Of a DNA stretch of 64,000 nucleotides, positions 26,375 through 36,254 are shown piece by piece (position 1 is the first letter of the stretch; each line of letters begins with the position of its first letter). Made by a program: the position numbers and the translations under genes. The notes beneath the pieces were generated by a model. That model made no database searches and was not told the origin of the DNA. It saw nothing but the letters and a program-made list of their open reading frames with translations. This stretch comes from Sediminicoccus rosea (lineage in GTDB: Bacteria > Pseudomonadota > Alphaproteobacteria > Acetobacterales > Acetobacteraceae): assembly GCF_033547095.1 (NCBI RefSeq), contig NZ_CP137852.1, positions 3,651,501-3,715,500 on the forward strand, written 5' to 3'.

Positions 26375-29300
26375 ATGGCTGGTTCGCAACTTACCGGCCT
26401 GACCGGGGCCATCAACTTCCGCGAGAGCGACACCAACGCCGCCCCGCGGCTGCTGGATTCGGACGTCACGTTCACGCTGGGCGCTTCCCTGGCTGGCGGA
26501 CGGCTGGTGGTCTCTGGCCTGCTCGCGGAGGATCGCATCTCGATCCTCGAAGAGGGCGGCGGCGGGCAGATCAGCCTGTTCGGTCAGGACGTGCTCCATG
26601 ACGGTCTCACCATCGGTCGCCTCGCCGGCGGCGTCGGCGCCGATTTCACCGTCACCTTCAACGCCGACGCGACCGAATTGGCAGTGGATGCGATCATCCA
26701 ACGCCTCGCCTATGCCAATGTCAGCGACACGCCGACCGCCACGCGCACCCTTACCGTGAACCTGTTCGATGCCGCGGGCCGGGGCCTGAACGCGATCGGC
26801 CCCCTGACATCACTGACGGGCGGTGATAATCCGCTTGCCGGCCGAGGTGGCGGGGATGCGAGCCGGCCGGCCTTCGTGGACCTCGACGGTGACGGCGATG
26901 CCGACCTCGTCTCGGGCAACGCTACCGGCGAGTTCCTCGCCTGGCGCAACACCGGCAGCGCCACCGCGCCCGAGTTCACCCCTCTCACCGGCAGCGACAA
27001 TCCCTTCAACGGCCTGGATGCGGGTCAACGCAGTGCGCCTAGCTTCGTCGACTTCGACGGCGATGGCGATCTCGACCTCGTCTCGGGCAATGCCGCCGGC
27101 GCGTTCCTCGCCTGGCGCAACACCGGCAGCGCCACCGCGCCCGTCTTCACTCCCCTCACCGACAGCGACAACCCCTTCGCCCGTCTCCAGATGGTGATCG
27201 GATACACCGCACCGGAGTTCGTGGACCTCGATGCCGATGGCGACCTCGACCTCGTCTCGGGCAGCCTGTTCGGGGACCTGGGCCTCTGGCGCAACACCGG
27301 CAGCCATGCGGCGCCGGTCTTCACCCCGCTGGTCGGCAGCGCAAATCCCCTCTCCGGCCTGTCCGCCGGCATCTTCGCCGGGCCTCGCTTCCTGGACCTC
27401 GACGGCGATCTCGACCTCGACCTCGTCTCGGGCGACTACTTCGCAGGCATCCGGGCCTGGCAAAACATCGGCGACAGCGCGACACCCGTCTTCATCGAGC
27501 TTACCGGCAGCGACAATCCCTTCAACGGATTCACCACCGGGGAATTCAGCGCGGCAACCTTCGCCGACCTCGACGGCGATGACGACCTCGACCTCGTCGC
27601 AGCCATGTTCGACGGGACCCTCCTCACATGGCGCAACGGTGCAACGCCGGTCCCCCGCATCACCGTCACCGTCACCGCGGAGAATGATGGGCCCATCATC
27701 ACCTCTGCCACGACGGCCAGCTGGGCCGAGAACGCCACCGGCCCCGTCTATCAGGCGGCCGCCACGGACGCCGACGGGGGCGGCAGCTTCACCTGGTCGC
27801 TCGGTGGCCCGGATGCACTTCTGTTCGCCATCAGCGCCACCGGTGAGGTGACCTTCCGCGCAGCGCCGGATTTCGAGGCGCCAGGCGATGCGGATGGCGA
27901 CAACGTCTACGAGATCACCATCACCGCCCGTGACGGCACGACCGACGGACTGCCGCAGGCCGTGGCGATCACAGTGACGAATGTGATCGAACGCTCCGCG
28001 CTGACGGGCCTCGGCCCCGCCGCGGCCTTTGCCGAGAACACGGTGAACGGTGCGCCGCAACTGCTGGACGCGGACGTCATCACCACGCTCGACCTCCCGC
28101 TGGCTGGCGGACGGCTGGTGGTCTCAGGTCTGCTCGCGGAAGATCGCATCTCGATCCTGGAAGAGAGCGGTGGCGGGCAGATCAGCCTGCGCGGCCAGGA
28201 TGTGCTCCATGGCGGCCTCACCATCGGTCGCTTCGCCGGCGGGGTCGGCGCCGATTTCACCGTCACCTTCAACACCGATGCGACCGGGGCGGCGGTGGAT
28301 GCGCTGATCCAGCGCCTCGCCTATGCCAATGTCAGCGACACGCCGACCACCACACGCGACCTGACGATCAACGTCGTGGACGGCGCCGGGCGAGAGCTGG
28401 GCCGAGGCATCGGCGTCCTGACGTCGCTCACGGGCGGTGACAATCCGCTTGTCGGCCTGGATGGCGGCGGTGCGAGCCGGCCGGTCTTCGCGGACCTGGA
28501 CGGCGACGGCGATCTCGACCTGGTCGCTGGCCATGCGAGCGGCGAGTTCCGCGCCTGGCGCAACACGGGCAGCGCCAGCGCGCCCGAGTTCACCCCTCTC
28601 ACCGGCAGCGACAATCCCTTCAACGGCCTGGATGCGGGTCAATTCAGCGCGCCAAGCTTCGTCGACCTCGACGGCGATGGCGATCTCGACCTCGTCTCGG
28701 GCAATGCCGCCGGCGAGTTCCTCGCCTGGCGCAACACGGGCAGCACCACCGCGCCCGTCTTCAACCCCCTCACCGACAGCGACAACCCCTTCGCCCGTCT
28801 CCAGATGGTGATCGGATACACCGCACCGGAGTTCGTGGACCTCGATGCCGATGGCGACCTCGACCTCGCCTCGGGCAGCCTGTTCGGGGAGCTGGGCTTC
28901 TGGCGCAACACCGGCAGCCATGCGGCGCCGGTCTTCACCCCGCTGGCCGGCAGCGCGAATCCCCTCGCCGGCCTGTCCGGCGGCATCTTCGCCGGGCCCC
29001 GCTTCCTGGACCTCGACGGCGATCTCGACCTCGACCTCGTCTCGGGCAACTACTTCGAAGGGATCCGGGCCTGGCAAAACACCGGCGACAGCGAGGCACC
29101 TGTCTTCATCGAACTCACCGGCAGCGACAATCCCTTCAACGGACTCACCAGCGGGGAGTTCAGCGCGGCAACCTTCGCCGACCTCGACGGCGATGACGAC
29201 CTCGACCTCGTCTCGGGCATGTTCGATGGAACCTTCCTCACATGGCGGAACACGTCGCAACTGCCGAGGATCACGGTCACCGTCACCGCGGAGAATGATG

Positions 29301-31000
29301 CGCCCACCATCACCTCCGCCGCCCGCGTCAGCGTCCGCGAGGATGCAGGGGGCGTCATTCATCAGGCCTCCGCCCACGATCGCGACGGCACCACGGAGTT
29401 CACCTGGTCCCTCTCCGGCGCCGACGCGGCAAGGTTCAGGATCAACCCGACCAACGGGGCGATCAGCTTCGCCACTCCTCCCGATTTCGAAGCGCCCGGC
29501 GATGCCGATCGCGACAACGACTATGACGTCACGCTCATCGCCAACGACGGGACGGTGGGAACCACGCAGGCGTTGACCATCACCGTCACGGATGTTCCCG
29601 ACGGTGTGATCCGCCTGGGTGGCCCCGGCAAAGACAGGCTGGTCGGAACGAACGCGAATGACACCCTGTTCGGCGGCGGGGGCGATGACTTGCTCAATGG
29701 CGTGCTGGGTGCCGACAGCATGGAAGGCGGTACAGGGAACGACACCTATGTCGTGGACCATTTGGCCGACGCCACGGTCGAGCTGACCGCCGGCGGCTTT
29801 GACCGCGTCGTGAGTTCACTCGGCTGGACGCTGGCGGCCGAGGTGGAGCGGCTGAGCCTGACGGGCACGGGCGACATCAACGGCACTGGGAATGCCCTGG
29901 CCAATCGGCTGGAAGGCAATGGCGGCGCCAATATCCTCGATGGCAGAGAGGACAACGACTCGCTGTATGGCGGCGCCGGCAATGACACGCTGCTCGGCGG
30001 CAACGGCGCCGACCGGCTGGACGGGGGCCTGGGCGCCGACCGGATGGCAGGTGGCGCCAATGATGACACCTACATCGTGGACGACCCGGGCGATCAGACG
30101 GTCGAGGCGGCGGGTGAAGGCCGTGACCGCGTCGTGAGTTCGCTCAGTTGGACACTTGCCGCCGAAGTGGAGCGGCTGAGTCTGAAGGGCACGGGCGACA
30201 TCAACGGTACCGGCAACGCGCGGGCCAATCGCTTGGACGGCAATGCAGGCGCCAACATGCTCGATGGCAGAGAGGGCAACGACTCGCTCTATGGCGGCGC
30301 AGGGACCGACTCCCTGTTGGGCGGCGAAGGCCATGACCTGATGGATGGCGGGCTGGGCGCCGACCGGATGCTAGGTGGCGCCAATGATGACACTTACATC
30401 GTGGACGACCCGGGCGATCAGACGGTCGAGGCTGCGGGTGGGGGCCTTGACCGCGTCATGAGTTCGCTCAGCTGGACGTTGGCCGCCGAAATGGAGCGGC
30501 TAAGTCTGACGGGCACGGGCGACACGAACGGCACCGCCAACGCACTGGCCAATCGCTTGGACGGCAATGCAGGCGGCAACATCCTCGATGGCAGAGAAGG
30601 CAACGACTCGCTTTATGGTGGCGCCGGCAGCGACACGCTGCTCGGCGGCGAAGGAGCAGACCGGCTGGATGGCGGCCTGGGATGGGATCGCTTGACGGGT
30701 GGCACTGGCGCTGACGTCTTCGTCTTCCGCAGCATAGCCGAAGCAGACGGAGACGTGGTGACCGACTTTGGCCGGGCGGACGGCGATCGGTATGATCTTC
30801 GCGCCATTGACGCGGACACGCTTCTGGCCGGGAACCAAGCTTTCGCCTGGATTGGCGGCGCGCGGTTCGGCGGTGTCGCGGGACAGCTACGCTTCGCCGA
30901 TGGTGCCCTTCAGGGTGACGTGAATGGCGATGGCGTGGCCGATTTCGGCATCATGCTTCTGGGCGTCGCCACGCTGACCACGAGTAGCATCTGGCTGTAG
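26375..31000 (+). CDS. Giant secreted RTX protein with duplicated FG-GAP/VCBS and cadherin-like modules
   Basis: A 1541-residue protein with no Sec signal. Two large units of about 537 residues each comprise a beta domain (LAGGRLVVSGLLAEDRISIL, QRLAYANVSDTPT), five to six FG-GAP/VCBS repeats of the form FVDLDGDGDLDLVSGN.AGEFLAWRNTG, and a cadherin-like module (WSL.G.DA..F.I, PDFEAPGDAD). From about residue 1080 there are RTX nonapeptides (GGAGNDTLLGGNGADRLDGG) in three blocks of roughly 100 residues. An M10-type C-terminal domain ending TTSSIWL resembles the end of the protein at 4062-9293. Expected role: calcium-stabilised, type I-secreted surface protein or adhesin. No exporter genes are near. 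ATG at 26375 is the first in frame. Confidence 0.88.
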   Translation: MAGSQLTGLTGAINFRESDTNAAPRLLDSDVTFTLGASLAGGRLVVSGLLAEDRISILEEGGGGQISLFGQDVLHDGLTIGRLAGGVGADFTVTFNADATELAVDAIIQRLAYANVSDTPTATRTLTVNLFDAAGRGLNAIGPLTSLTGGDNPLAGRGGGDASRPAFVDLDGDGDADLVSGNATGEFLAWRNTGSATAPEFTPLTGSDNPFNGLDAGQRSAPSFVDFDGDGDLDLVSGNAAGAFLAWRNTGSATAPVFTPLTDSDNPFARLQMVIGYTAPEFVDLDADGDLDLVSGSLFGDLGLWRNTGSHAAPVFTPLVGSANPLSGLSAGIFAGPRFLDLDGDLDLDLVSGDYFAGIRAWQNIGDSATPVFIELTGSDNPFNGFTTGEFSAATFADLDGDDDLDLVAAMFDGTLLTWRNGATPVPRITVTVTAENDGPIITSATTASWAENATGPVYQAAATDADGGGSFTWSLGGPDALLFAISATGEVTFRAAPDFEAPGDADGDNVYEITITARDGTTDGLPQAVAITVTNVIERSALTGLGPAAAFAENTVNGAPQLLDADVITTLDLPLAGGRLVVSGLLAEDRISILEESGGGQISLRGQDVLHGGLTIGRFAGGVGADFTVTFNTDATGAAVDALIQRLAYANVSDTPTTTRDLTINVVDGAGRELGRGIGVLTSLTGGDNPLVGLDGGGASRPVFADLDGDGDLDLVAGHASGEFRAWRNTGSASAPEFTPLTGSDNPFNGLDAGQFSAPSFVDLDGDGDLDLVSGNAAGEFLAWRNTGSTTAPVFNPLTDSDNPFARLQMVIGYTAPEFVDLDADGDLDLASGSLFGELGFWRNTGSHAAPVFTPLAGSANPLAGLSGGIFAGPRFLDLDGDLDLDLVSGNYFEGIRAWQNTGDSEAPVFIELTGSDNPFNGLTSGEFSAATFADLDGDDDLDLVSGMFDGTFLTWRNTSQLPRITVTVTAENDAPTITSAARVSVREDAGGVIHQASAHDRDGTTEFTWSLSGADAARFRINPTNGAISFATPPDFEAPGDADRDNDYDVTLIANDGTVGTTQALTITVTDVPDGVIRLGGPGKDRLVGTNANDTLFGGGGDDLLNGVLGADSMEGGTGNDTYVVDHLADATVELTAGGFDRVVSSLGWTLAAEVERLSLTGTGDINGTGNALANRLEGNGGANILDGREDNDSLYGGAGNDTLLGGNGADRLDGGLGADRMAGGANDDTYIVDDPGDQTVEAAGEGRDRVVSSLSWTLAAEVERLSLKGTGDINGTGNARANRLDGNAGANMLDGREGNDSLYGGAGTDSLLGGEGHDLMDGGLGADRMLGGANDDTYIVDDPGDQTVEAAGGGLDRVMSSLSWTLAAEMERLSLTGTGDTNGTANALANRLDGNAGGNILDGREGNDSLYGGAGSDTLLGGEGADRLDGGLGWDRLTGGTGADVFVFRSIAEADGDVVTDFGRADGDRYDLRAIDADTLLAGNQAFAWIGGARFGGVAGQLRFADGALQGDVNGDGVADFGIMLLGVATLTTSSIWL
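26390..29601 (+). repeat. Two tandem 1.6-kb coding repeats inside the RTX gene
   Basis: The first unit (about 26390-27990) and second (about 28001-29601) carry the same module order, offset by roughly 1.61 kb. Long runs are identical at base level, for example the stretch around 27180-27290 and 28790-28905. The identity at the DNA level, including third codon positions, points to a recent duplication or gene conversion. Confidence 0.85.
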
Positions 31001-31008
31001 GCCCGGGC

Positions 31009-31188
31009 GAGCTTCGGATTGAGGTGCGCGGTGCCTTGGGAGCGATCCTCGCCTTGGCGGAGGGCGCTCCTTCTGTTTCGGGTGCTGGAAATGCAAAGCG
31101 CTTCAGCTGTTTGGCTGAGGCGTTGTGTGTGCAGATCAAGATGGATGCGGAGACACGCAGACGGCTTGATTTGCGGCTGGCCGCTTAG
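31009..31188 (+). pseudogene. 3' tail of a serine recombinase, copy B
   Basis: Beginning 8 bases after the RTX gene stop, the frame reads ELRIEVRGALGAILALAEG, then KRFSCLAEALCVQIKMDAET and RRRLDLRLAA before TAG at 31186. It is the same recombinase C-terminal tail as at 25388 but a different, less decayed copy. No recombinase body precedes it; the RTX gene occupies that place. The stop abuts the transposase gene read from the other strand. Confidence 0.6.
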
Positions 31189-31767
31189 GTCGTGGACTCG
31201 TCGGCCCGCACCCAGAGGCGAGCGGCGGCGAGGTCGTTGCGGGCGAGCTTGTCGAAGCGGATAGCGATACGTCGGAAGTGCTTCCGCTTGTTGAAGAAGC
31301 GCTCGACGAGGTCGGACACGGTAGCCTTGTCGGAGGGCTGGCCCGGGGCGATGGAGAGCGCGATGGGTAGCCCAGACCCGTCGACCACGGCGTTGGTCTT
31401 CGTGCTCAGTCCCCCACGGGAGCGACCAATGGCGTGATCCGCCCCCCTTTTTTCCGCCTGCCGCACGCTGGTGGGCGCGTACAATCGAGCTGTCGATCAG
31501 ATGTAGGGACTGCGGCGAACGAGCCGCAAGCGCCTCGAAGATGCGAAGCCGCACGCCCGCCTTGGCCCAGCGGTTGTCGCGGTTTTGGGCCGTCGTGTAG
31601 GGGCCGTAGCGCTCCGGCCGGTCCCGCCTGGGCGAGCCGGTACGCGGCACGTAGAAGATCGCGTTCAGCACGCGCCGGTCGTCCACTCGCACGACGCCGC
31701 GTGGTTTGTTCGGCCGCAGGGGCGAGATGATCGCCCATTCCCCATCTGTCAGGTCGAACCGCGCCAT
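31185..31767 (-). mobile_element. IS5-family insertion element, two-frame transposase
   Basis: The transposase is split into two frames. OrfA starts at 31767 (MARFDLTDGEWAIISPLRP) and runs through FYVPRTGSPRRDRPERYGPY and LIDSSIVRAHQRAAGGKKGG. The second frame continues with GADHAIGRSRGGLSTKTNAV, VDGSGLPIALSIAPGQPSD and ends RKHFRRIAIRFDKLARND..ADESTT. The frames meet at an A6G6 run on the minus strand (31442-31453), the usual programmed -1 frameshift signal of IS427-group IS5 elements, so the gene may be functional rather than broken. The DDE residues Asp (LIDSS) and Asp (VVDGSG) are visible; the last Glu lies near the end. I could not define the terminal inverted repeats. Confidence 0.8.
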
Positions 31768-32040
31768 CCCAGGGCTCCCAACATTCAGAAGCGTTGAATC
31801 AATCCGGCACGCGCGACACAAGGTTTGAGAGTGCGGAACCTAGCCGTCCCTCGGAGCGGAAATCCCCTCATCGTGTTGGCTGAACGGCTCGGGCGGATGA
31901 TGCCCCGCGCGTGTCGATCACCTTTCATGAAACCGGTGCGGCCGGTCATCCGGTGTTTACAGGTCTGAGCGTACCCGAAGGTGCGAACTGGTTGAGGCCC
32001 GAGTCTCGGGCCATCGCCAGCGCATGTTTCGGAGAATCCG

Positions 32041-35000
32041 ATGAAGCGCCTGCCTGCCGCTCTGCTCGCCACCACCGCGCTGGTGGCCGTGATGTCCCTG
32101 GCACAACCGGCATGGAGCACCGGCGGCGCGGGCGGCAATGGCGGCGCCGGCGGGACGAACAGCGCCACGGCAACCGGGGGCGCCGGCGGCAACCGGACTG
32201 GAACCGCTGGTGGTGGTGGCGGCGGGGCCGGCGCCACGGGCGGCGCCGGTGGCTCGGCAGGCGCGGGCGCGGGCGGGGCTGGCGGCGCCACCGCCGGTGC
32301 AGCCGGCGCGGCCGGCCAGGATGGGGCCGGCGTTGGCGCTTCGGGCGGCGGCGGCGGCGCCCATGGCGCCGTGGGCATGCTCCTGCCCAGCGCGCCGACC
32401 ACGGGTGGTCAGGGCGGTCAGGGCGGCCAAGGCAGCGCGGGTGGCAGCGGCGGCGGCGGCGGCGCGGGCGGCTGGGGGGCCGCCGTGACATCCAATCCCG
32501 GCACCGCAACCCTGAACGCGACCCTCACCGGCGGCGATGGCGGCAATGGTGGCAGCGGCGGCGGGGGCGGGCTGAATGGCGGTGGCGGCGCGGGCGGCAC
32601 CGGCCTCCATCTCGGATCCGCCGTGACAAGGGTGACGATCAATGCCGCGGTCACCGGCGGCAATGGCGGCAATGCCACCTCGCCGGCCGCGGCCGGCGCC
32701 GGCGGCGCGGGCATCGCCATCGGCACCATCTTCACGACGAACCTGGTCATCGGCGCGGCCGTCTCGGGCGGATTGGCGGGCAATGGCGGAGCGCAGGGCT
32801 TCGCGCTCAGCACCGGCACCACCGGCGCGCATCGCCTGACCATCGCGCCGGGCGGCTCCCTGAACGGCGGCATCAGCATCGGCACCGGCTCCAGCCTCAC
32901 CCTCGCCCAGGCCACGGATGTGACGATCTCCAACGTCATTTCCGGTGGGGGCAGCTTGGAAATCGATGGCACGGGCATGGTGACGCTGAGCGGGGCGAAC
33001 ACCTATTCGGGCGGCACGATCCTCCTCTCGGGCGCCGTCTCGGTGGCAGCGGATGCGGCGCTCGGCCAGGTCAATAGCGGGGTGGGGCTGCGGGTGACGG
33101 GCAACAGCCGGTTGATCACCACGGCGAGCTTCTCCAGCAGCCGCGTCATCACCCTCAGCGCCCTCAACGGCGGCGTCTTCGCCCCCGCGCTCGGCACGGT
33201 GCTGACCCTGACCGGGAGCATCACCCAGAGTGGCACCCCGATCGCCGGCTTCACGGTGGCGGGCCAGGGCACGCTGATCTACACGGGCACCGGCGCGCCC
33301 CGCATGACGGCCATCAACACGGGCGCCACGCTGCAGATCGGCGCCGGCGGCACGACGGGCAGCCTGGGCACCGGCCCGATCACCAATGATGGCACGCTCA
33401 TCCTCAACCGCTCCAACACGCTCACGATGAACAATGCGATCTCGGGCACGGGCGGCCTCATCCACAACGGCACCGGCACCACCACGCTGGGCGGCACGCT
33501 CAGCTACACCGGCCCGACCCGGGTGCAGGCGGGGACGCTGGTGCTCACCACCGCCGGGCTGTTCTCGGGCGGCACCGCGCGCTTCGAGGTGGCCAGCGGC
33601 GCGACACTGAACCTCACCGGGCTGAGCGGCGTGCTGGCGGCCGCCACGCTCGATGGCGGCGGCGCGGTCCAGTTGCCGGGCAGTGGGCGGTTGAGCCTGA
33701 ACGGCGACAGCAGCTTCTCGGGCGTGATCTCGGGCGGCGCCGCGCTGCGGCTCGCGGGTGGCGCCACCATCCTCTCAGGCAGCAATACCTTCAGCGGCGG
33801 CACCACGATCGAGGCCGGCGCCACACTGCAACTGGGCCAGGGCGGCACCACGGGCTCCGTGCCCGGCGCCGTCGAGAACAATGGCACGCTGGCCTTCCAC
33901 CGCAGTGACGCCGTCAGCATGGCGGAGGCGATCAGCGGCACGGGCAGCCTCGTCCAGATGGGACCGGGCACGCTGACCCTGACCGGCGCCAACACTTATG
34001 CGGGCACCACGACCATCGCGGGCGGCACATTGCGGGTCGGCGATGGCGCGGCCAGCGGGACGCTCGGCGCCGGCGCGATCGTGAACAACGGCACGCTGGG
34101 CTTCGCCCGGCCCGATGCGATCAGCCTTCCGAACAACATGACCGGCACCGGCGCGCTCAGCCTGGCCTCGGGCACGGTGACCGCGACAGGCAGCCTCGGC
34201 CATGGCGGCGGCACCACGATCGGCAGCGGGGCACGGCTGAACATCGGCAATGGCGGCACAACCGGCAGCCTCGCGGGGAATGTCGTGAACAACGGCACGC
34301 TGAGCTTCGCCCGCAGTGACAACGTGACCTTCGCCGGCGCGATCTCCGGCCCTGGCGGCTTGCAGCAGAACGGCACCGGCAACCTGATCCTGACCGGGGC
34401 GAACACCTATACCGGCCCGACCGTGGTGAATTCCGGCACGCTCTCGGTGAACGGCTCCATCTCCAGCGCCTCGGTCATCACCGTGGCTGCCGGCGCCACG
34501 CTTGGGGGCTCGGGCCAGATGGGCGCGGTCACCGTACCGGCAGGCGGGACCATGGCGCCGGGGAATTCCATCGGCACGATCAACCTGGCCGGGCTTACCC
34601 TGGACAGCGGCTCCACCACCGCCATCGAGATCGAGGGCAGCGCGATCGACCGGATCAACGTGACGGGCAACGCGTCCCTCGGCGGCACGCTGCGCTTGCT
34701 GCCGCTCGGCGGGAGCTACAGGTTCGATACCACCTACGTCATCATCCAGGCCGGCAGCATCACCGGGAGCTTCGCGACGGTCACGACGGCCGGCAGTTTC
34801 GGCGCAGGTGTCACGCCGACGGTGAGCGTCACCGCGACCCAGGTCCAGCTGGCCCTGACGCCAGCAATCCTGCTGGCCACGCCAGAGCTCACCCCTGGGC
34901 CCACAGCCACAGACCCGGCTGCGCCCACCGTCGCGCGGGCGCCCGGCATCCCCGGCTTCCTGACCCATAATCTGCGCGCCACGGCAGCCGCGCTGGATGC

Positions 35001-36093
35001 CGCCAACCGCGCCGGCGGCAACCTCAATCCGCTCTTCCCCGTCTACAGCCAGCCGGCCGCCACCATCGGCTTCGCGGTGAACCAACTCTCGGGCGAGGTC
35101 GCGACCAGCATCGGCGCCATGGGCTTCGCCGCGGGTGAGCAGTTCCTCGCCGCGCTGCTGGACCCGCTTGGCCATGGGCGTGCGAGCCAGCTTGGCGGAA
35201 GGCTGAGTGCCGGCAGCGATGGGTCCGATGCCCTCCCTTCAGACGGCAAGCGATACGCCGTCTGGGGCAGCGCGATGGGCGCCTACAACCGCACGACGGG
35301 CGACGCGCAGGATGGCTCGGCCAGCCGCACCACGCGGATGACAGGCTTCGTGCTCGGCATGGACCATCTGATCGGCGCGCAGGGCATGCTGGGTCTGGCC
35401 ATCGCGGTGGGTGAGAGCAGCGCCGCGCTGGCGAGCGGCCAGGGTAGCGCCTCGGCCAATCTGGGCCAGATCGGCGCCTATGGCAGCACGCGCCTTGGCA
35501 GCTTCACGCTGGCCGGCGCGGGCGCCGTCACGCTCATGGATGTTGACAGCAGCCGCACGCAATATGCCCTTGGCAGCGATCAGCAGCGGGCGGGGTTCAG
35601 CGCGCGCGTCACCTCGTTGCGGGCCGAGGCGCGGCAGGATGGCTTGGTGGCGGGCGGCTTCCGGCTCCAGCCGCTGGTGGCGATCCAGTGGCAGCAGGTC
35701 AACAACCAGGGCTACACCGAAAGCGGCCTCGTGGCCGGCACCGCGACGGGCCTCACGGTGGCCGGGCAAAGCCAGACCTCGCTGCGGACGGAGCTGGGTG
35801 GGCAGTTGCGGGGCTCGGTGCAGCTCGGCACGCTGCCGGTGCAGAGTTTCCTGCGGGCGGCCTGGGCCAGCTACCTGGTGCGCGATGCGGCGATGACGGT
35901 GACCTTCGCGAGCCTGCCGGATGCAGGCTTCGTGGTGCGGGGCGCCCGGGCGGATGCCAATGCGGCGCTCGTCTCGGCAGGGGTGGAGATGCCCCTCACG
36001 CGAGGCTGGACGCTGGGGGCGCGGGTGGATGGCGAATTCTCCGGCAATGTCACCCAGCTCGCCGGGACGGCCAGGCTCCGATACACCTTCTGA
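32041..36093 (+). CDS. Type V autotransporter with Gly-rich N-terminus
   Basis: A 1350-residue protein. A Sec signal (MKRLPAALLATTALVAVMSL, cleavage after AWS near residue 26) precedes a Gly/Ala-rich stretch (about 27-200: GGAGGNGGAGGT-like repeats). A beta-helix passenger follows with autotransporter-associated repeats such as LSGANTYSGGTILLSG, LTGANTYAGTTTIAGGTLRV and NNGTLSFARSDNVTFAGAIS. The last 270 or so residues are an autotransporter beta-barrel (GKRYAVWGSAMGAYNRTTGD ... LRTELGGQLRGSVQLG) ending in the typical strand RLRYTF. GGAGA lies 5 bases before the ATG. It is self-sufficient for secretion and likely acts in adhesion or aggregation. The 273 bases upstream hold only IS flank. Confidence 0.93.
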   Translation: MKRLPAALLATTALVAVMSLAQPAWSTGGAGGNGGAGGTNSATATGGAGGNRTGTAGGGGGGAGATGGAGGSAGAGAGGAGGATAGAAGAAGQDGAGVGASGGGGGAHGAVGMLLPSAPTTGGQGGQGGQGSAGGSGGGGGAGGWGAAVTSNPGTATLNATLTGGDGGNGGSGGGGGLNGGGGAGGTGLHLGSAVTRVTINAAVTGGNGGNATSPAAAGAGGAGIAIGTIFTTNLVIGAAVSGGLAGNGGAQGFALSTGTTGAHRLTIAPGGSLNGGISIGTGSSLTLAQATDVTISNVISGGGSLEIDGTGMVTLSGANTYSGGTILLSGAVSVAADAALGQVNSGVGLRVTGNSRLITTASFSSSRVITLSALNGGVFAPALGTVLTLTGSITQSGTPIAGFTVAGQGTLIYTGTGAPRMTAINTGATLQIGAGGTTGSLGTGPITNDGTLILNRSNTLTMNNAISGTGGLIHNGTGTTTLGGTLSYTGPTRVQAGTLVLTTAGLFSGGTARFEVASGATLNLTGLSGVLAAATLDGGGAVQLPGSGRLSLNGDSSFSGVISGGAALRLAGGATILSGSNTFSGGTTIEAGATLQLGQGGTTGSVPGAVENNGTLAFHRSDAVSMAEAISGTGSLVQMGPGTLTLTGANTYAGTTTIAGGTLRVGDGAASGTLGAGAIVNNGTLGFARPDAISLPNNMTGTGALSLASGTVTATGSLGHGGGTTIGSGARLNIGNGGTTGSLAGNVVNNGTLSFARSDNVTFAGAISGPGGLQQNGTGNLILTGANTYTGPTVVNSGTLSVNGSISSASVITVAAGATLGGSGQMGAVTVPAGGTMAPGNSIGTINLAGLTLDSGSTTAIEIEGSAIDRINVTGNASLGGTLRLLPLGGSYRFDTTYVIIQAGSITGSFATVTTAGSFGAGVTPTVSVTATQVQLALTPAILLATPELTPGPTATDPAAPTVARAPGIPGFLTHNLRATAAALDAANRAGGNLNPLFPVYSQPAATIGFAVNQLSGEVATSIGAMGFAAGEQFLAALLDPLGHGRASQLGGRLSAGSDGSDALPSDGKRYAVWGSAMGAYNRTTGDAQDGSASRTTRMTGFVLGMDHLIGAQGMLGLAIAVGESSAALASGQGSASANLGQIGAYGSTRLGSFTLAGAGAVTLMDVDSSRTQYALGSDQQRAGFSARVTSLRAEARQDGLVAGGFRLQPLVAIQWQQVNNQGYTESGLVAGTATGLTVAGQSQTSLRTELGGQLRGSVQLGTLPVQSFLRAAWASYLVRDAAMTVTFASLPDAGFVVRGARADANAALVSAGVEMPLTRGWTLGARVDGEFSGNVTQLAGTARLRYTF

Positions 36094-36254
36094 GCCTCGT
36101 CTTCCTCAAGGGCGGGCTGCTTGCTTGCGTCGCGGTGGTGAGCCTCTTGCCCAACGGAAGCAAGCCGATCCGCTTCCTCCTCGGGAGAGAGGGCATGCTG
36201 CGACAGTCTTTGTCTTGGCGTCCGATCGATCGGTCCCTCGATCCGGAGGTGGAG

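Noticed and set aside
26810-29761. Long minus-strand open frames rich in Glu/Val/Asp
   Set aside because: They are antisense to the FG-GAP repeats and appear twice because the coding repeat is duplicated.
29800-30680. Regular repeats that could be mistaken for a CRISPR array
   Set aside because: The period is about 300 bases and the copies are coding RTX blocks in frame with the gene.
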